A stretch of 64,000 bases of DNA, taken from positions 27,260,477 through 27,324,476 of the forward strand of contig JAIUCV010000008.1 of assembly GCA_026724425.1 (NCBI GenBank), read 5' to 3'. Source of the DNA: Erythrophleum ivorense. Taxonomy: Eukaryota > Streptophyta > Magnoliopsida > Fabales > Fabaceae. Below are positions 1 to 12,940 of this stretch, piece after piece (positions within the stretch are counted from its first letter, which is position 1; each line of letters begins with the position of its first letter). The notes under the pieces were generated by a model. That model worked only from the letters and a program-made list of their open reading frames with translations. It did no database searches and had not been told where the DNA came from. Made by a program: the position numbers and the translations under genes.

Positions 1-2560
1 GAAAAAGGAGAATTTTGCTTCTTACAGAGTCCAGATCCTTTCTTTTTCTTCTAATTGACCTAAATGTTGTCCAAAATAGAGAAAAGGGCTAGAGAGAGAG
101 AGAGACCAAGAGAAGGAAGGAAGAACAAGGAAAAGGTAAGCAAACTTGAGATTTCCATAGCTTTTCTTCTTAAAATTTTGTTCTTCTCTCTTTGCCCTCT
201 TTTTCTATGGTTTTGGTTATTGAATTAGTTTTGTTTTGAGCTTGGTTCAGAAGAGGTAGAGTGGAGAATAAAAAGGAAGGTGAAGGCAAAAGAGAATCAC
301 TCTTGAAACTTCTTCTTCTTTGTTTTCCTTGAGTATGTTGGTTCTACTAACTTGAGAGCTTGAAAAAAGAAGGAAGTCTGACCTAGAGCAAGCAAGAAAT
401 CCTTGAATTAGAGTGTGGAAAGTTGAGAAATACAAAAGACCTAGAAGAAAAGTTAGTGAAAGTTTAGAGAGAGAACCCCTAGTTTCTTATATACTTTGTA
501 GAGTTTGCCTTAATGAAGAACCCCCTAGCCTTATGAGTGTTTATTTGAGTTATGAGAAAGTAATTCCATGTTATTTGTTGTGTCTAGGCTCAAAAGAAGC
601 AGCTCCATCTAGTTGTGATTGTGAAACCAAGAAGGGAGAAGAGAAATTGAAAGGGAAGGCTTATGTTGGCTTGTAAGGTAGCTCTCCACTCTTTCTTGTT
701 GCATTCTTGGATGTATATAGTCATTGTATACTTGTGTATATGCTTGTTGTGTGAGACATGCCATATGTTATTTCCTTGATGCATTGGTACCAATATGCTT
801 ATGTTTTGGATTATGAAAATTGCTCGGGTGAGGTAATGCCAAAAGTCCCTTATGATGGGTGAGGTAGAACCAAAAGTCCCTAAGGATAGGTGAGATAAGG
901 CCAAAAGTCTCATGGATGAGTGAAGCCAAGTCAAATCCCTAAACCAAGGGTGAGGCCATCCAAAAGTCCCTAAAATCAGGTGAGGCTAGACCAAAAGCCC
1001 CTAGAGCTTATTCTTGGCATTGATATGATATTCATGGCATGTAAATCATGTGTTGTATGATTGTGAATGGTTAGATGCCTATTTGTATACTTTGACTTGT
1101 TTATATGCCTTAATTTCTTCCTTGAATGAGTGCACCCCCTTCCCTCTCCCATCTTAACATGTTAGGTAGAGCTCAAGGAGATCAAAGTGCCAACCAAGGA
1201 GCCTAGTTGAGCATGTTTAGGTAGTTGTATAGTTTGTTTTAGTTCTTTTGATATAAAGAGGTGCCAAAATGAATATGTATATATTATTTTTAAGATGTAA
1301 ATATTTGAGTAAGTGTAAATGTATGTATAAATGATGTGTAAACCATGTATAAAGCCAAAGCAATGGAAAAATGAGATTTGGCCTTTTGGTGGCTTGTATG
1401 TAGTAATGTATTTTTGCCTTTAGCATAGTGAGTTTGAAATGTATGATGATTTAGACCACTTGGATATTTTATATCTACTATGTTTATGCTTTAAAACTTG
1501 CCCAAGAGGTGCTAGAGCATGTAGAGGACCATTTACTCCCATTTTGAACCATTTATGGTGTTAAAATTGTCAAATTGTGAGCTATGTCAAGTATGACCAA
1601 ATGAGCTCTTCTTGATATTAAATTTGGCATGCATCTAAAGCTTGTTGAGAGCTTCTTGGGAAGCTAAAGTGGGTAATATTTGGAGGTCTAGGGAATATTT
1701 GGCGAATTGTTGAAGTTAGAAAATTTTGATGGTTTTGGTTAGTGCATTGTTACCATAGGTCTAAAAATGAATCTGTGTCATTCATGGACCAAATGATGTC
1801 CAATTGTCATGAAATTTTATAAAAATAAACTAGACATCCATAGTGACCTATACCAATTAAAATCACCTCAATCTGTAGAGGGAGAAATAACTTTATGAAG
1901 TTTTGTGTCAGTATCAGGAAAGCCATCCGACCTTTGTTACTGTTCCATCTGTTTTTGAGATCCCAAGGCACTGAAATGATCTGAACTTATTTTTTTCCTC
2001 TATTTAACATTTGTAGCTTTCCAAATTGATATAGTTTTCTCAGATTGGATTTTTTTGGAATTAGTTATGAATTTTTGAAGTTCATGATAGCAAGCTGCAT
2101 CAGTACCAAGGATAGCCAGACCTCTGTCTCTTTTTCAATTTCAAACATGGTCCAAAAGCTGAGATTGTGGTTTTGAATTATTTTTATTGTAAAAATAGCA
2201 TCTAGATATTTCTAGAAAGCTATGGCTTTCTTGATGTCTATTTTTTTAGAATTAGTTATGATTTTCCAAAATTAGAGCCAAAAATCTAACTTTTGGGCCC
2301 ATTTGAGAAATTGCACTTTCTTGGTTTTTGGCTACATATCCATGGTTTATGGGTTATTTGAAGCTATGTATGAGTTGTATGAATGGAGTTTGAGTAGAAA
2401 ATGTAATTAATGGGTTCACGAGACCCACGGGGCAAAGTATGACCAGTTAAACTCTGACTTAAAGTAGTAAAATGCCACAGCTTTTGTCATTTTCTTTAGG
2501 AATCATATGGAATCAAGCTTAAGTAATGGATAATCATGGTTAACACATTATGGTGTTACA
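1..2560 (+). mobile_element. 3' part of a family-A Gypsy LTR
   Basis: Non-coding sequence matching, in order, the middle and end of the complete solo LTR at 4796-8529. It has purine-rich downstream-of-promoter sequence, a 'gtagctctcc' motif near 680, a short tandem array near 830-1010, and a stretch with the same phrases (for example 'aattagttatga' and 'ccaaatgatgtcc'). It ends in tggtgttaca at 2560, the same end as the complete copies. Its 5' end lies outside the window. The small open frames here are not conserved between LTR copies, so I do not call genes. The copy belongs to an LTR type about 3.7 kb long that has at least six relatives in this window. Confidence 0.75.
823..1012 (+). repeat. 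About 30-bp minisatellite inside the LTR
   Basis: Six imperfect units of 30-33 bp, each built on GGTGAGG followed by a few bases and then CCAAAAGTCCCTA. The same degenerate array sits at the equivalent place in other LTR copies: near 6720-6900 and 20045-20115 on the plus strand, and 29520-29690, 57195-57395 and 59270-59390 on the minus strand. It lies shortly after a shared 'gtagctctc' motif. Units differ from one another and there are no constant-length spacers. Confidence 0.7.
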
Positions 2561-2614
2561 GACTTGCTTTGAAAACGCGCTCGTTTTTGTTGTTTAATGA
2601 AAATCAGACATTAC
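2561..2614 (-). mobile_element. 5' stub of a minus-strand LTR
   Basis: Read on the minus strand this begins TGTAATGTCTGATTTTC, close to the LTR starts at 21101 and 61266. It ends abruptly where the plus-strand LTR ends at 2560. The simplest reading is that a minus-strand LTR inserted in the Copia pol at 2615, and the plus-strand LTR 1-2560 then inserted within it. The rest would lie left of the window. Confidence 0.55.
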
Positions 2615-4295
2615 ATAAGGCCCACGAAGGTCTGATAGGACATGACATTAGCCTCAAAGATATGGATTTCTTTTAACTGAAAGTCATGATGTGTTGCTCA
2701 TTGATCAAGATGAGCCAACTACCTATCAAGAAGCTATAGTGGGATTAGACTCTGAGACATGGATAGAAGCCATGAAGTCTGAGATGCAATCCATGTATGA
2801 TAATTAGGTATGGACCTTGATTGACCCACCTAAAGGTATGAAAACCATTGGGTGCAAATGGGTTTTTAAGAAGAAAATTGACATGGATGGCCAAGTGCAT
2901 ACTTTCAAAGCAAGATTGGTTGCAAAAGGATTCAAACAAACCCATGGTATAGACTATGATGAAACTTTTTCGCCAGTTGCCATGATTAAATCAATCAGGA
3001 CCCTTCTTGCCATTGCAGCGTACTATGATTACGAGATTTGGCAGATGGGCATAAAAAATAGTATTCCTTAATGGGAAGCTGCTTAAGGATGTGTACATGA
3101 CACAATCTGAAGGTTTTATATGTCCAGAGGATTTTAGGAAGGTTTGCAAGCTTAAAAAATCCATTTATGGGTTGAAACAAGTATCTTGGAGTTAGAATCA
3201 TTGCTTTGACGAAGTAGTCAAAGATTTTGGATTTATCCAAAATATCGATAAACCTTGTGTTTACCAGAAGGTTAGTGGGAGCATAGTTGTATTTCTAGTG
3301 CTTTATGTTGATGACATCCTACTCATTGGAAATGACATTCCTACCTTGCAGAATGTCAAGACTTGGTTAGGATAGTGTTTCTCAATGAAAGACTTAGGCG
3401 AAGCCACTTACATCCTAGGGATAAGGATCTATAGAGATAGATCCAACAGGGTAATAAGCTTAAGTCAGAGCACCTACATAGACAAAGTATTGCATAGGTT
3501 TAATATGCAAGATTCAAAAAGGGCTTATATACCCATGTCTCATGGCATCAATCTTAGCAAGACTCGATGTCCTAGTACACATGATGAGCGAGATCGCACG
3601 AGCAAGATTCCATATGCCTTGGCCATTGGATCTATTATGTATGCTATGTTGTGCACTCGACTGGATGTCTCATATGCCTTAAGTATGACTAGTAGATATC
3701 AGTTAGATCCAGGTGAGAGTCATTGGACTGCTGTCAAGAATATCCTGAAATACTTAAGAAGGACTAAGGATGTATTCTTGTATATGAAGGATTGGAAGAC
3801 GAGCTTGTTATAAATGGTTACATAGAGGCAAGTTTCCAGTCCAACAAGGATGATTCTAGATTACAATCAGGATTTGTATTCTATTTGAATGGTGGAGCAG
3901 TCAGCTGGAAAAGCTCCAAGCAAAGCACAGTAGCTGATTCTACAACAGAAGCTGAGTACCTAGTAGCATCAGATGCAGTTAAGGAAGCTGTTTAGATTAA
4001 GAAGTTCATCACTGAACTAGGAGGGGTGCCTACCATTTCAAATCTAATAGATATATTTTATGACAACAATGGTGCTATAGCATAGGCTAAAGAGCTTAGG
4101 TCACATCAAAGAACCAAACATATACTTAGGCGATATCATCTCATCAAAGAAATCATTGATAAGGGTGGTATAAAGATATGCAAAGTACCAACTAATGACA
4201 ATGTTGCTGATCCACTTACTAAACTACTTGCACAGGAAAAACATGAACGTCATGTTAGGTCAATAGGTATTAGGCACATCAACAATTGGGTCTAG
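2615..4295 (+). pseudogene. Copia pol remnant: reverse transcriptase and RNase H
   Basis: Broken C-terminal part of a Ty1/Copia polyprotein. The start of the RT domain (WVFKKK, KARLVAKGF, ETFSPVA) is readable from 2817. The YVDD catalytic motif is at about 3304-3315, MKDLGEA at 3385, and the RNase H end has TTEAEY at about 3949 and the tail VADPLTK near 4210. The reading stops at TAG 4293-4295. Frameshifts occur near 3060 and 3800. In-frame TAG stops at 2805, 3193, 3373, 3993 and 4083 fall where relatives carry Q or W. The first RNase H aspartate reads as glutamate. In a live element the enzyme copies element RNA into DNA in cytoplasmic particles; this copy cannot. Confidence 0.92.
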
Positions 4296-4795
4296 TGCAA
4301 GTGAGAGTTGTTGGTGATTGTATTGCAAACATTGTACTTTATTAAGAAATAAGAATTTTCTTTTATTACATTATTATATTGTTTGCATGTTCTATATAAT
4401 AATATCATTGGATAAATTATATAGATTATCCTAAATATCCCTAGTCGATCATCATTGTGGGAATGATGATGAACTAAGACTAGTATGATTTTGATTGATG
4501 ATGATGTGTTAATCATGTACATAGATACAAATCAAAATCATAGGCACTCGTTAGAGGACAAGATGCTGGATTGACCCGTTATGAGATAGCTACATAGATT
4601 AAGTCATAAACGTGTCTCATATATAACCGTATCACTGAGCCCTTAGACTTGAGATATCACCATAGTTTCCAACATGAAGAACTCTATTTTTTGGCATAGT
4701 CATAAGTCATATTTAACCCAGTGATCATAAAGGCTATGATCAGATATAGTGGAATTCATGTAGAAAAAGATAAATGGTCAAGATAGGATTTGTCC

Positions 4796-7700
4796 TGTAA
4801 CATCCGATTTTTTCCAAACGAGAGAAAATGTGAAAAATATAACGTACGATTTCTCTGTCAATGAACGAAACTCATAGGATACAAAAGGAAGTTCCCTTAG
4901 ATGATGTAGTTAAGGTCCCAAAAAATTTAGAAAGTATTCTAGACTCCTAAAAATGAGAATCACAGGCTCAGATAGAAAGAAAAACAGAGCTAGAATGTAG
5001 AAACAATTTCTTAAGAAAAGCTTACGAAATGTAATGGCATTTTCGTAATTTTGAGTAAATTTTAGAATTCACATAAGGGCTTTTTAAATGAAAATTTTGA
5101 GTTCCCCAGGGTTCTCAGAGGCCCTGAAAACCATAGAAAGCCCTAGGATAGTTAAATCCCCTCCGGTGGATATTTTCTAATGTCGGTGTGTCCAAACTTT
5201 GACAGATTTGCTCGAGAAGGTTTTAGCTCAGATTTGAGTGATTCCAAGGCATTTTATTTAATTGGGAACCTAAATAATATAATGGAAAAGACGGTTCTCA
5301 AAAAGGAGCTAAAATGAAGGGGAAACGAAAATGCAAAGAACAAAGGGCAAAATGAGAATTTTTGAAAAAGTGTTTCTTCCTCCCTTATAAATAGGTGGTG
5401 CCTCACATTCTCCCTCATTTAGCTTCAGATTATTCTGCCCCAAATTAGAAGAAGAACCCTAGGAGAGTGGCGCACCAAGGGAAGAAGAAAAGGGAGAGGA
5501 AATCCAAGCTTAAGGTATGTTTCCATGGTAGTTTTTCATGCTTTTCTTCATCCACACCTCCTTTCCTCCCTTCTCCTTTGTTTCCTTTGATTAAAATGGA
5601 GTTTACAAATCTGATTCAAGGGAGAAATTCAAGGGAAAATTCGGATTTGAAGAGAGGAGCTCAAAGAACACAAGATTCAAGTGAGAAAAAGCAAGAAAAC
5701 AAGGTAATTTTTTTTCCTATGGTTGTTATCTTTGGTTCCCTTCTCCAACATTTCATCCCACTTGAGAAAACCCTAGGAGGAGATGAATTTTTGGCAGAAC
5801 CAAGCATGAATCCAAGGAAAAAGGGTGTGGAGATTAAGAATATGCAAAAAAAATAATAAAATAACCATTAGGTTTTAAGATGCAAATTCTAGGGTTTTGT
5901 GTGCACCTTCCAAAATCTGATTTCATATGATAATTCCTAGGCCTAATTAAGAGTTTAAATGAGCTCCTAAGATCCCTAAAATGCTCTCCACATGCTTCCT
6001 CCTTCAAGGAAACAAAGAGAATTCCAAGGAGGCCAAAAAGGGGCTATGTCTAGGCCAAGCATGGATGGAGTAGCTAAGGAGAGTTTTAAATTTTTTCAAT
6101 CCCATTTTTGTGTCATATATGATGAATGAATATGAGGGGAGGCCTTGGAAAAAATTTAGAACCTATGAAAAGTGAATTGGTGCCTTAGGTTCCATATTAT
6201 GACCTCAAGAAGCAACATGTAGTTAGGCTCTTTATTTTGATTATATGATGAATCTAAGAGGCTTAAAAGGAGTCAAGAATTATAATTGAAAGAAAAGAAT
6301 GGAGCCTAGAAATTATTTGAGCGGTGTTGCTTCATTAGGTGCATTTATGGACCATAATGGGGTTTATAGAATAACCTAGTGTCTAAGCTAGTTGTGTGGC
6401 ATTAGAAATTATTTCATAAACCTAATTGGCTTCCATAAATTGTGTTTAGGCTAAGAGAAACCTTCCCCACACTTTTGTGCGTGTGTGGTCGAAGCAAGGG
6501 AGGGATTTTCGAGAGAAAAAGTGTGTGATTGTGTGCAAGGTAGCTCTCTCCTCCTTCTCTCATGCATGGATGTGTGTTTAGCTTGTCTTAGAATGTGTGT
6601 ATGTGTATTTTCAAGTTATGAAAAGTATGCTAGCATGATTTTATATGCCATTATTTCATGATGACTTATTATATTTTCAAATGAATGAATGATGTTTGTT
6701 TGAGTTTGCTTGAGTGTAGAGAGGCCAAGAACTTTTAACCATGGTGAGGATGAGCCATGAATCCTTGAGATTGGTTGAGACAAAGCAAAGAGTCTACCAA
6801 AAGCAAAGTGGGCTCCCAAGACTATGGTTGAGTCCAAGAATCTCTTAAAGAATGAATGAGGCAAGTCCAAAATCCATGAGGAAAAATGTGAGGTCAATCC
6901 ATTCACTTAGTGAGCTCTTGAATGTCTTGTATGACTTGTTCACATGCCAAGCTTGCTTCTTGAATGTTTATAACTTCCATGATATTCACGCATGCATTTT
7001 CAAGACTTGCTTTGTATATATTATGTATGATTGAATGAGAGATGAGCTATTGGGATTATTTGAATCTCATCCCCTCCTCTCTAATGATCTCACATGTTAG
7101 GTGGACCAAGTGGACAAGGTAATGGAAGCCAACCACCTTGAAGAGAAGAGTTTGACATCAACATGCTTAATCTTTGCTTTTTAAAACCATAATAATATCA
7201 AATGTTGTGACCCCTTGATGTATATGGTCTATGACCTCTTAGACATGTGTAATTATGATATTATGCTATGTATGAATGAGAGAATATATTTTATAGTCAT
7301 TAGAATGTGAAATGGGTATATGATGGCAAATTAGCTTCATTGGTGTTTTGATAGAATTATGCATATGTGTAGATGAAATGGTCAAAATGAGATGCATAGA
7401 GTTTGGGACCATTTGGGCAGATTACATAAGTCTTAATCATGCTTTTAGACTTGCCTAAAAGGTGCCAAACCCTAGGAAAAGCCATTTGGTTATTTGGTAC
7501 CTCATATGGAGCTAAAAGTGACTATAATGGAACCCTATGTCACTTTTTAGCCAAATGAGCTCTTCTTGATCTGCGATTTGACATGACATTAGAGCTTGTT
7601 GAGAGATTTTTGGGAAGATAAAGACCATAATTTTCTAATATCTACAGAATATTTGATGAATTTTCAAAGTTGGCAATTTTTTTGATTTTGGTCTGCTGCA

Positions 7701-8529
7701 TTATTCATTTGGTCTGAAAATGAAATCTGTCACATATGGCTTAAATGATGTCCAGTTGTCACAAAATTTTATACAAAGAAACTACGCATTTACAGTGACT
7801 TGTGCCAACTAGAAGCACCTCATTTGGAGGTCTAGAGAGGGAGATATGAATTTTTGAACATTCTGTCCAGTATTAGGGAATTCAGCCAACTTGAGTTATT
7901 GTTCCATTGAATTCCAAGGTCTGGGCTGCCTGAGCTGGTCTGGAAATATTTTTTCCCTCTAGCTAACATCCATAGCTTTCTACATTGGTATTATGTGCAT
8001 GGATTGGATTTTTTTTGAATTAATTGGACAATTTCAAAGTTGCTGTAGAATTCTGCGACAGCTCCAGAATGCAATTTGACCTCTGGACCTTTTCGGATGT
8101 CAAACATCCTTTGTGATGGATGTTATGGTATGGACATATTTTTAGTGTGAAGTAGACATTCGTAACTTCCCAGATTGACCAAGAATACGTGTTTTCTCTC
8201 TTTTTTTAGAATTAGTTATGATTTTCCAAAGTTTGGATAGAAAAGAGGCAAAATCTGTCTGAAAATAAACCTCCATGTTTTATGCTTCATTTTCGTTTTC
8301 TTAAGTTATGAGCCACATTTTATGATGTAAATGAGTTATATTCATGGAATTAAATATAGGAATGTGTTGTATGAGCTCACATGGCCCACATGACGTAGAA
8401 TGAAATTTTTATACACGATGCAGCGCAATTAAATGCATTATTTTAATAGACTTTTTCTACTTCCTTCATGAATTTGAGGATGTGATGCATAAGAATGTTA
8501 TAAGATGAGCTAGAAATTATGGTGTTACA
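4796..8529 (+). mobile_element. Complete solo LTR, family A (3734 bp), TSD TGTCC
   Basis: Starts TGTAACATCCG and ends GGTGTTACA. It is flanked by the perfect 5-bp repeat TGTCC at 4791-4795 and 8530-8534. The flanks rejoin into a continuous Copia LTR. There is no internal region, primer site or polypurine tract, so it is a solo LTR, the usual product of recombination between the two LTRs of one Gypsy element. It contains a good TATA box at 5386-5393. Open frames such as 5467-5856 lie in the transcribed leader and are not conserved. It serves here as the reference copy for family A. Confidence 0.92.
5386..5393 (+). promoter_or_regulatory. LTR TATA box
   Basis: TATAAATA, preceded by a pyrimidine run and followed within 80 bases by a transcript-like leader. 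Its position, about 590 bases into the LTR, fits the U3/R boundary of a long plant LTR. Confidence 0.55.
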
Positions 8530-9649
8530 TGTCCCTTTGATTAATAGAGAAATATCTTTGGGTCCATCGATGAGTGAGACTACAAAATATATGGCCATGC
8601 TCGAATGGAAGGGTTTTCATTTGTGCTATTAGTCTGCATGTAGATCGAGAAAGTGATGATCAAGTAAGATGAGGATGACATTTTTATGCCTCATACTTGA
8701 TCTAGATATCATGTGACAAAAGGGATGTGATAAAGTTATATGACAGGTTGTATCGGATCACCGATCCCTATATAATTTAGGTAGTCATAATGTCGAACAC
8801 AAGAACGAGTCAACTCGAGCTAAAATGTCTAAATTCATTGAATCTGAAATTACATCTAGATTCAATGAATGTCACGTTCAATCTAAGGTGGAAGAATTTT
8901 ATAAATAAATAAATATATATTTGATATATATATAATTTATAAAATTCAAAAAATATATATATTCGAAATATATATATCTTTTAATTAATTTAAATCAATT
9001 AGTTTTAAATTCAAATCTACATGATAAATTTAAATTTAAACTAATATGATAATTTAAATTTAATTTATGAGATAAATTAAATTTGAATTAAGTTCTAGAT
9101 TTATATTAAATACGTAGTTAAAATTTAAATCTATTAGATAGACTTAAATTTAAACTAATCTATTTAATTCAAATTTGATTTGATTTGATTTGATTTGAAA
9201 TAATGTATTTTAAATTAATCAAATATATCTAAAACCCTAATAAGATACCTTTATAAAAAGGTAGGAGGCTTAGGTTTCTTAAAACTACAGAACAAAAAGA
9301 AAAACCCTAGAGAGAGAAAGTGTACGAATGGTGTATGGACTCCTAGAGAGAGAGTGCATATGGACAGTGTACGAACACTATATGGACGCCTAGAAAGAGA
9401 GGAAGAGGAGAGCGTCTTCTCTACTAAGAATTTATACGTACATTGGTAAAAGGCACTAGCACGTCATTCGAGTTAAGTATCCATTTGTGTAGATACTGGT
9501 AGAGGGAGCAGATTTATAGATCAGTTCCTAAGATCTGACAAAAAAAGATAAATATTTCTAGATCTACTTGATTTAAACAACATTGATGGATCCATGGGAA
9601 GGGATTCGGGGTTTCAATTTTTCGCTGCGTATCTTGAAAATTCCCAACA

Positions 9650-10991
9650 ATATATGCATTCTTTAACATATATATATATATGCATCTATCATGTATGTTT
9701 GAAAGGATTAAGAGTTATTGGGATTCTTTGAATCTCACCTTCCCCCACATATGCCTAACTATGTCCAGGTAAGCCAAGTGGACCAAGAAATGGAGGCCAA
9801 CAACTTTAAGAAATAAGACTTTAATAAGGGGATAGAGAAATGAGCTTTTTATTTACATTTTGATGTCAAAAATTGTAACCATGTGATGTATATATGATGT
9901 AGACCATTGAACATGTCTAAATGTATGTAAATATGATATATGTATATGGAACCCAAATGAATGAGAATGTGAGTTTTTGCCACTCATTTGCCTTTATGTC
10001 CATGTGTATGAATGCAAGTGGCAATGTGAGAATGAGCTCCATAATGATTTATATCATTTGTCATGCTTTTATATGTTGTTATTATGCTTTTAGACTTGCT
10101 CAAGTGGTTGTGGAAAGGTGAGGAGAGCATTTGGTGCCTAATGATACCATTTTGGACTTCAAATGTGACCAAATGGTGAGCTGAACTAAAGTCTAACCAA
10201 ATAGATGAGTTTTGTAAGAAATTTTGCCAAAAAGTAGGTCTCATCTAGAGCTTTCCATAGAGCTAAAGATCACTCGATTTGGAGCTCTAGAGAATTTATT
10301 GTGATTTTTCAAAGTTGGCCAAATTATGTAGAAATGATATTGCACTGTTCATATGGTTAGTTTGCTTCTTTATGTCACACATGGGTCAAATGAAGTCTAA
10401 TACTTATGAAATATACAAGCATAAACTAGACATCATAAGCTTTTCATAGCCACTGAGAGCACTTCATTTGGAGCTCTGAGCGGGAAAACTAAATTTTAAA
10501 GTTGCATGACAGTAACAGTTACACAACTTGACCTTTGGTACTATTCCATCAATGTTCTGGCCTAGAAGGCATTGTCTTAGTTTGGAATTATTTTTAGTCA
10601 TTAGTTAACATCTAGATCTTTCTAGAATGCTATCATATGCATGATTTTGATTTTTTAAGAATTAATTATGAATTTTCAAAATTCATATAAAAAATCTGGA
10701 CATGCCAACCTGAGAGCAAACTTCCATTTTTCTAGTGCATGGTTCCAAATCCGTGATGAATGAGATAAATGATGATGTTTATAACTTGAATGGATATGTT
10801 ATGGATAGGAAATGATATGGATGAGTTCACATGGTCCCTAAAGCCATGAATCATGAATATGGTCTCCCAATAATGCAATTCTCCATGTATAAAACTATAG
10901 GTTCCTTTACAAATGTGCTCCAATATGAATAAGACATATTGAGATAGCCTATGTGACCATTGTGTAAGGGCTAAAAGGCTAATGTAGTACA
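9650..10991 (+). mobile_element. 3' part of another family-A LTR
   Basis: Immediately after the Copia LTR and its ATATA duplication, the sequence reads as the middle of a family-A LTR (TTGGGATT then GAATCTCACC near 9720; 'gtggaccaag' near 9780). It runs on to an end near 10991 (GTAGTACA, a decayed GTGTTACA). I infer that Copia C1 inserted into this LTR and that the 5' part lies left of the window. The two overlapping open frames near 9921-10244 are not genes. Confidence 0.7.
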
Positions 10992-10994
10992 TCA

Positions 10995-12940
10995 TGTAAC
11001 ATCCAGTTCTCTGAAAACGAGAGAAAATGTGAGAAACGTAACGTACAATTTCTCCGTAAACAAATGAAACTCATCGGATATAAAAGGAAGTCCCCCAAAA
11101 TGACTTAGTTAAGGTCCCAAAAAATTTGGGAAGCATTCTACACTCCTAAAAATGATAATCCCAGGTTTAGACGGAAAGAGAAATGGAGCTAGAATGAGAA
11201 ATGAAATTTGACGAAAAACTTACGAAATGTAATGACATTTTTGTAATTTTGAGCAAATTTTAGAATTGACATAGGAGGGCTTTTTAAATGAAAGTTTTGA
11301 GTTTTCTGGGATTTTTAGTGGCCTTGAAATCCATGGAAAGTCCCAAGACAGTTAAAACCACTCTGGTAGACGTTTTCTAACATCGATGTACCCGAACTTT
11401 AACAGATTTGTTCGGAAAGGTTTTAGCTCCGATTTGAGTGATTCCAAAAGTGTTTTACTAAATTGGGAACCTAAATTTCATAAAAAAAAGACAATTCTCA
11501 AAAAGAAGCTAAAATGAGTTAGAAACAAAAATATAAAAAATGAAGGGAAAAATTAGAATTTTTGAGAAAGTTAAAACTTCTTGAACACACTTTAAGTTTC
11601 TTATTTCTTCTCCCCTTCATTTGCACGATCCATTCTACCCAAATTAGAGGAAAAACCCTAGGAGAGTGGCGCACCAAGGGAAGAAGAAGAGGAGAAGAAA
11701 TTCAAGCTTTAAGGTATTGTTTCTTGGTAGTTTTTCATGCTTTCTTCCATCCAAACCTCCTCTCCTCCATTCTTTTTTGTTTCCTTTGATTAAAATGGAG
11801 TTTACAAATCTGTTTTAAGGGAGGAACTTAGGGGAAATTTCGGATTTGAAGAGAGAAGCTTGGAGAAAGCAAGATTCAAGTGAGAAAAAGCAAGAAAATA
11901 AGGTAATTTCTCCTCTTATGGTTGCTACCTTTGGTTCCCCTCCTTCTCCATTTCACCTAACATAAGAAACCCTAGAAGGACTTGGTTTTTAGGCAGAACC
12001 AAGGGTGAATATAAGGAAAAGGGTGTGGAGATTAAGAATATGCAAAGGGAATTAACAAAAAGCCATTAGATTTCAAGATGCAATTTCTAGGGTTTCAATT
12101 GCACTTTGTAAAATTTGATTTTGTATGATAATTCCTAGGCCTAAATAAGAGTTTAAATGAGTTCCTAAGATCCCTAAGAGACTCCTCACATGCATCTCTC
12201 CTTGAGAAAGCCAAGCAAAGCCAAGGAAGCCAAAAACCTCTATTGTCTTGGCCTGAGGGAGATAGCATAGCTAGGGAGAGTTTTAAATTTTTCTATACCC
12301 ATTCTTGAGTCATATATGATGAATGAAAATGAGGGGAGGCCTTGGGAAAAATTTAGAAAGCTTAGAGAATGAGTTAGTGCCTTATATTCAATATTATGAC
12401 TTAAAAAAGTAATATATAGCTAGGCTCTTGGTTTTAATTGTGTGATGACTCCAAGAGGCTTAAAAGGAGTCAAGAATCATATTTAAAAGGAAAGAATGGA
12501 GCCTAGAATTTATTTGAGGAGTGTGCTTCATTAAGTGTAATTATGGAACTATAATTAGGTTTATAGATCAAGTTAGGATCTAAGCAAGTTGTGTGGCCTT
12601 AGAATTAATTCCATAAACCTAATTGGCTTTCCATAAATTGTGTTTAGGCCAAGAGAAATCATCCCCACACTTTTGTGTGTGTGTAGCCGAAAGAGGGAGA
12701 TTGGATTCAAGAGAAAAAGTGTGTAATTGTATCCAAGGTAGCTCTCTCCACCTTCTCTCATGCATAGATGTGTGCTTACATTGTCTTGAATGTGTGTATG
12801 TATGTTTTAAGCCATGAAAAATATTCTAGCATGATTTTATATGCCATGGTACCATGATGATGCATTATGTTTCTAAATGAGGTTTATGAATGAAAAGCAT
12901 GGGAATATTGTGAAATGAGCTAGAAATATATGGTGTTACA
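10995..12940 (+). mobile_element. Solo LTR, family A, internally deleted, TSD CATCA
   Basis: Starts TGTAACATCCAG and ends GGTGTTACA, with the perfect 5-bp repeat CATCA at 10990-10994 and 12941-12945. It is 1946 bp long against about 3.73 kb for the reference. The sequence follows the reference to about 12875, then jumps close to the 3' end near 12890, so about 1.8 kb of the middle and 3' part is deleted. It interrupts the CACTA remnant that continues at 12941. Confidence 0.9.

Larger units (their letters stand above)
2615..9649 (+). mobile_element. Ty1/Copia element C1, 3' half, split by a solo LTR
   Basis: This holds a decayed pol (reverse transcriptase and RNase H), a purine-rich tract at about 4297-4308 and a 3' LTR of about 1.6 kb. 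The LTR is interrupted by a solo Gypsy LTR at 4796-8529. The 5' half (5' LTR, gag, integrase) is missing or left of the window. It belongs to the same Copia family as C2 (37218-43326), since the LTRs align throughout. The LTR ends TTCCCAACA at 9649 and is followed by ATATA, the same target sequence as that of C2. Confidence 0.85.
4309..9649 (+). mobile_element. Copia C1 3' LTR (about 1.6 kb, split)
   Basis: It starts TGTTGGTGATTG directly after a purine-rich tract and ends CCCAACA. The two pieces are 4309-4795 and 8535-9649. They join cleanly once the insertion and one TGTCC copy are removed, and then match the uninterrupted LTR at 38373-39972 in order and length. An A+T-rich zone of short repeats spans about 8900-9220. 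A TATA box candidate (TATAAAAAG) is at 9252-9260, with several 'ctagagagaga' and 'gtacga' repeats downstream. Confidence 0.88.

Noticed and set aside
823..1012. CRISPR-like spaced repeat
   Set aside because: Units are contiguous and degenerate, with no unique spacers, in plant DNA. It is a minisatellite.
5467..5856. 129-codon frame in a solo LTR leader
   Set aside because: The equivalent region of the related LTR at 10995-12940 does not keep the frame.
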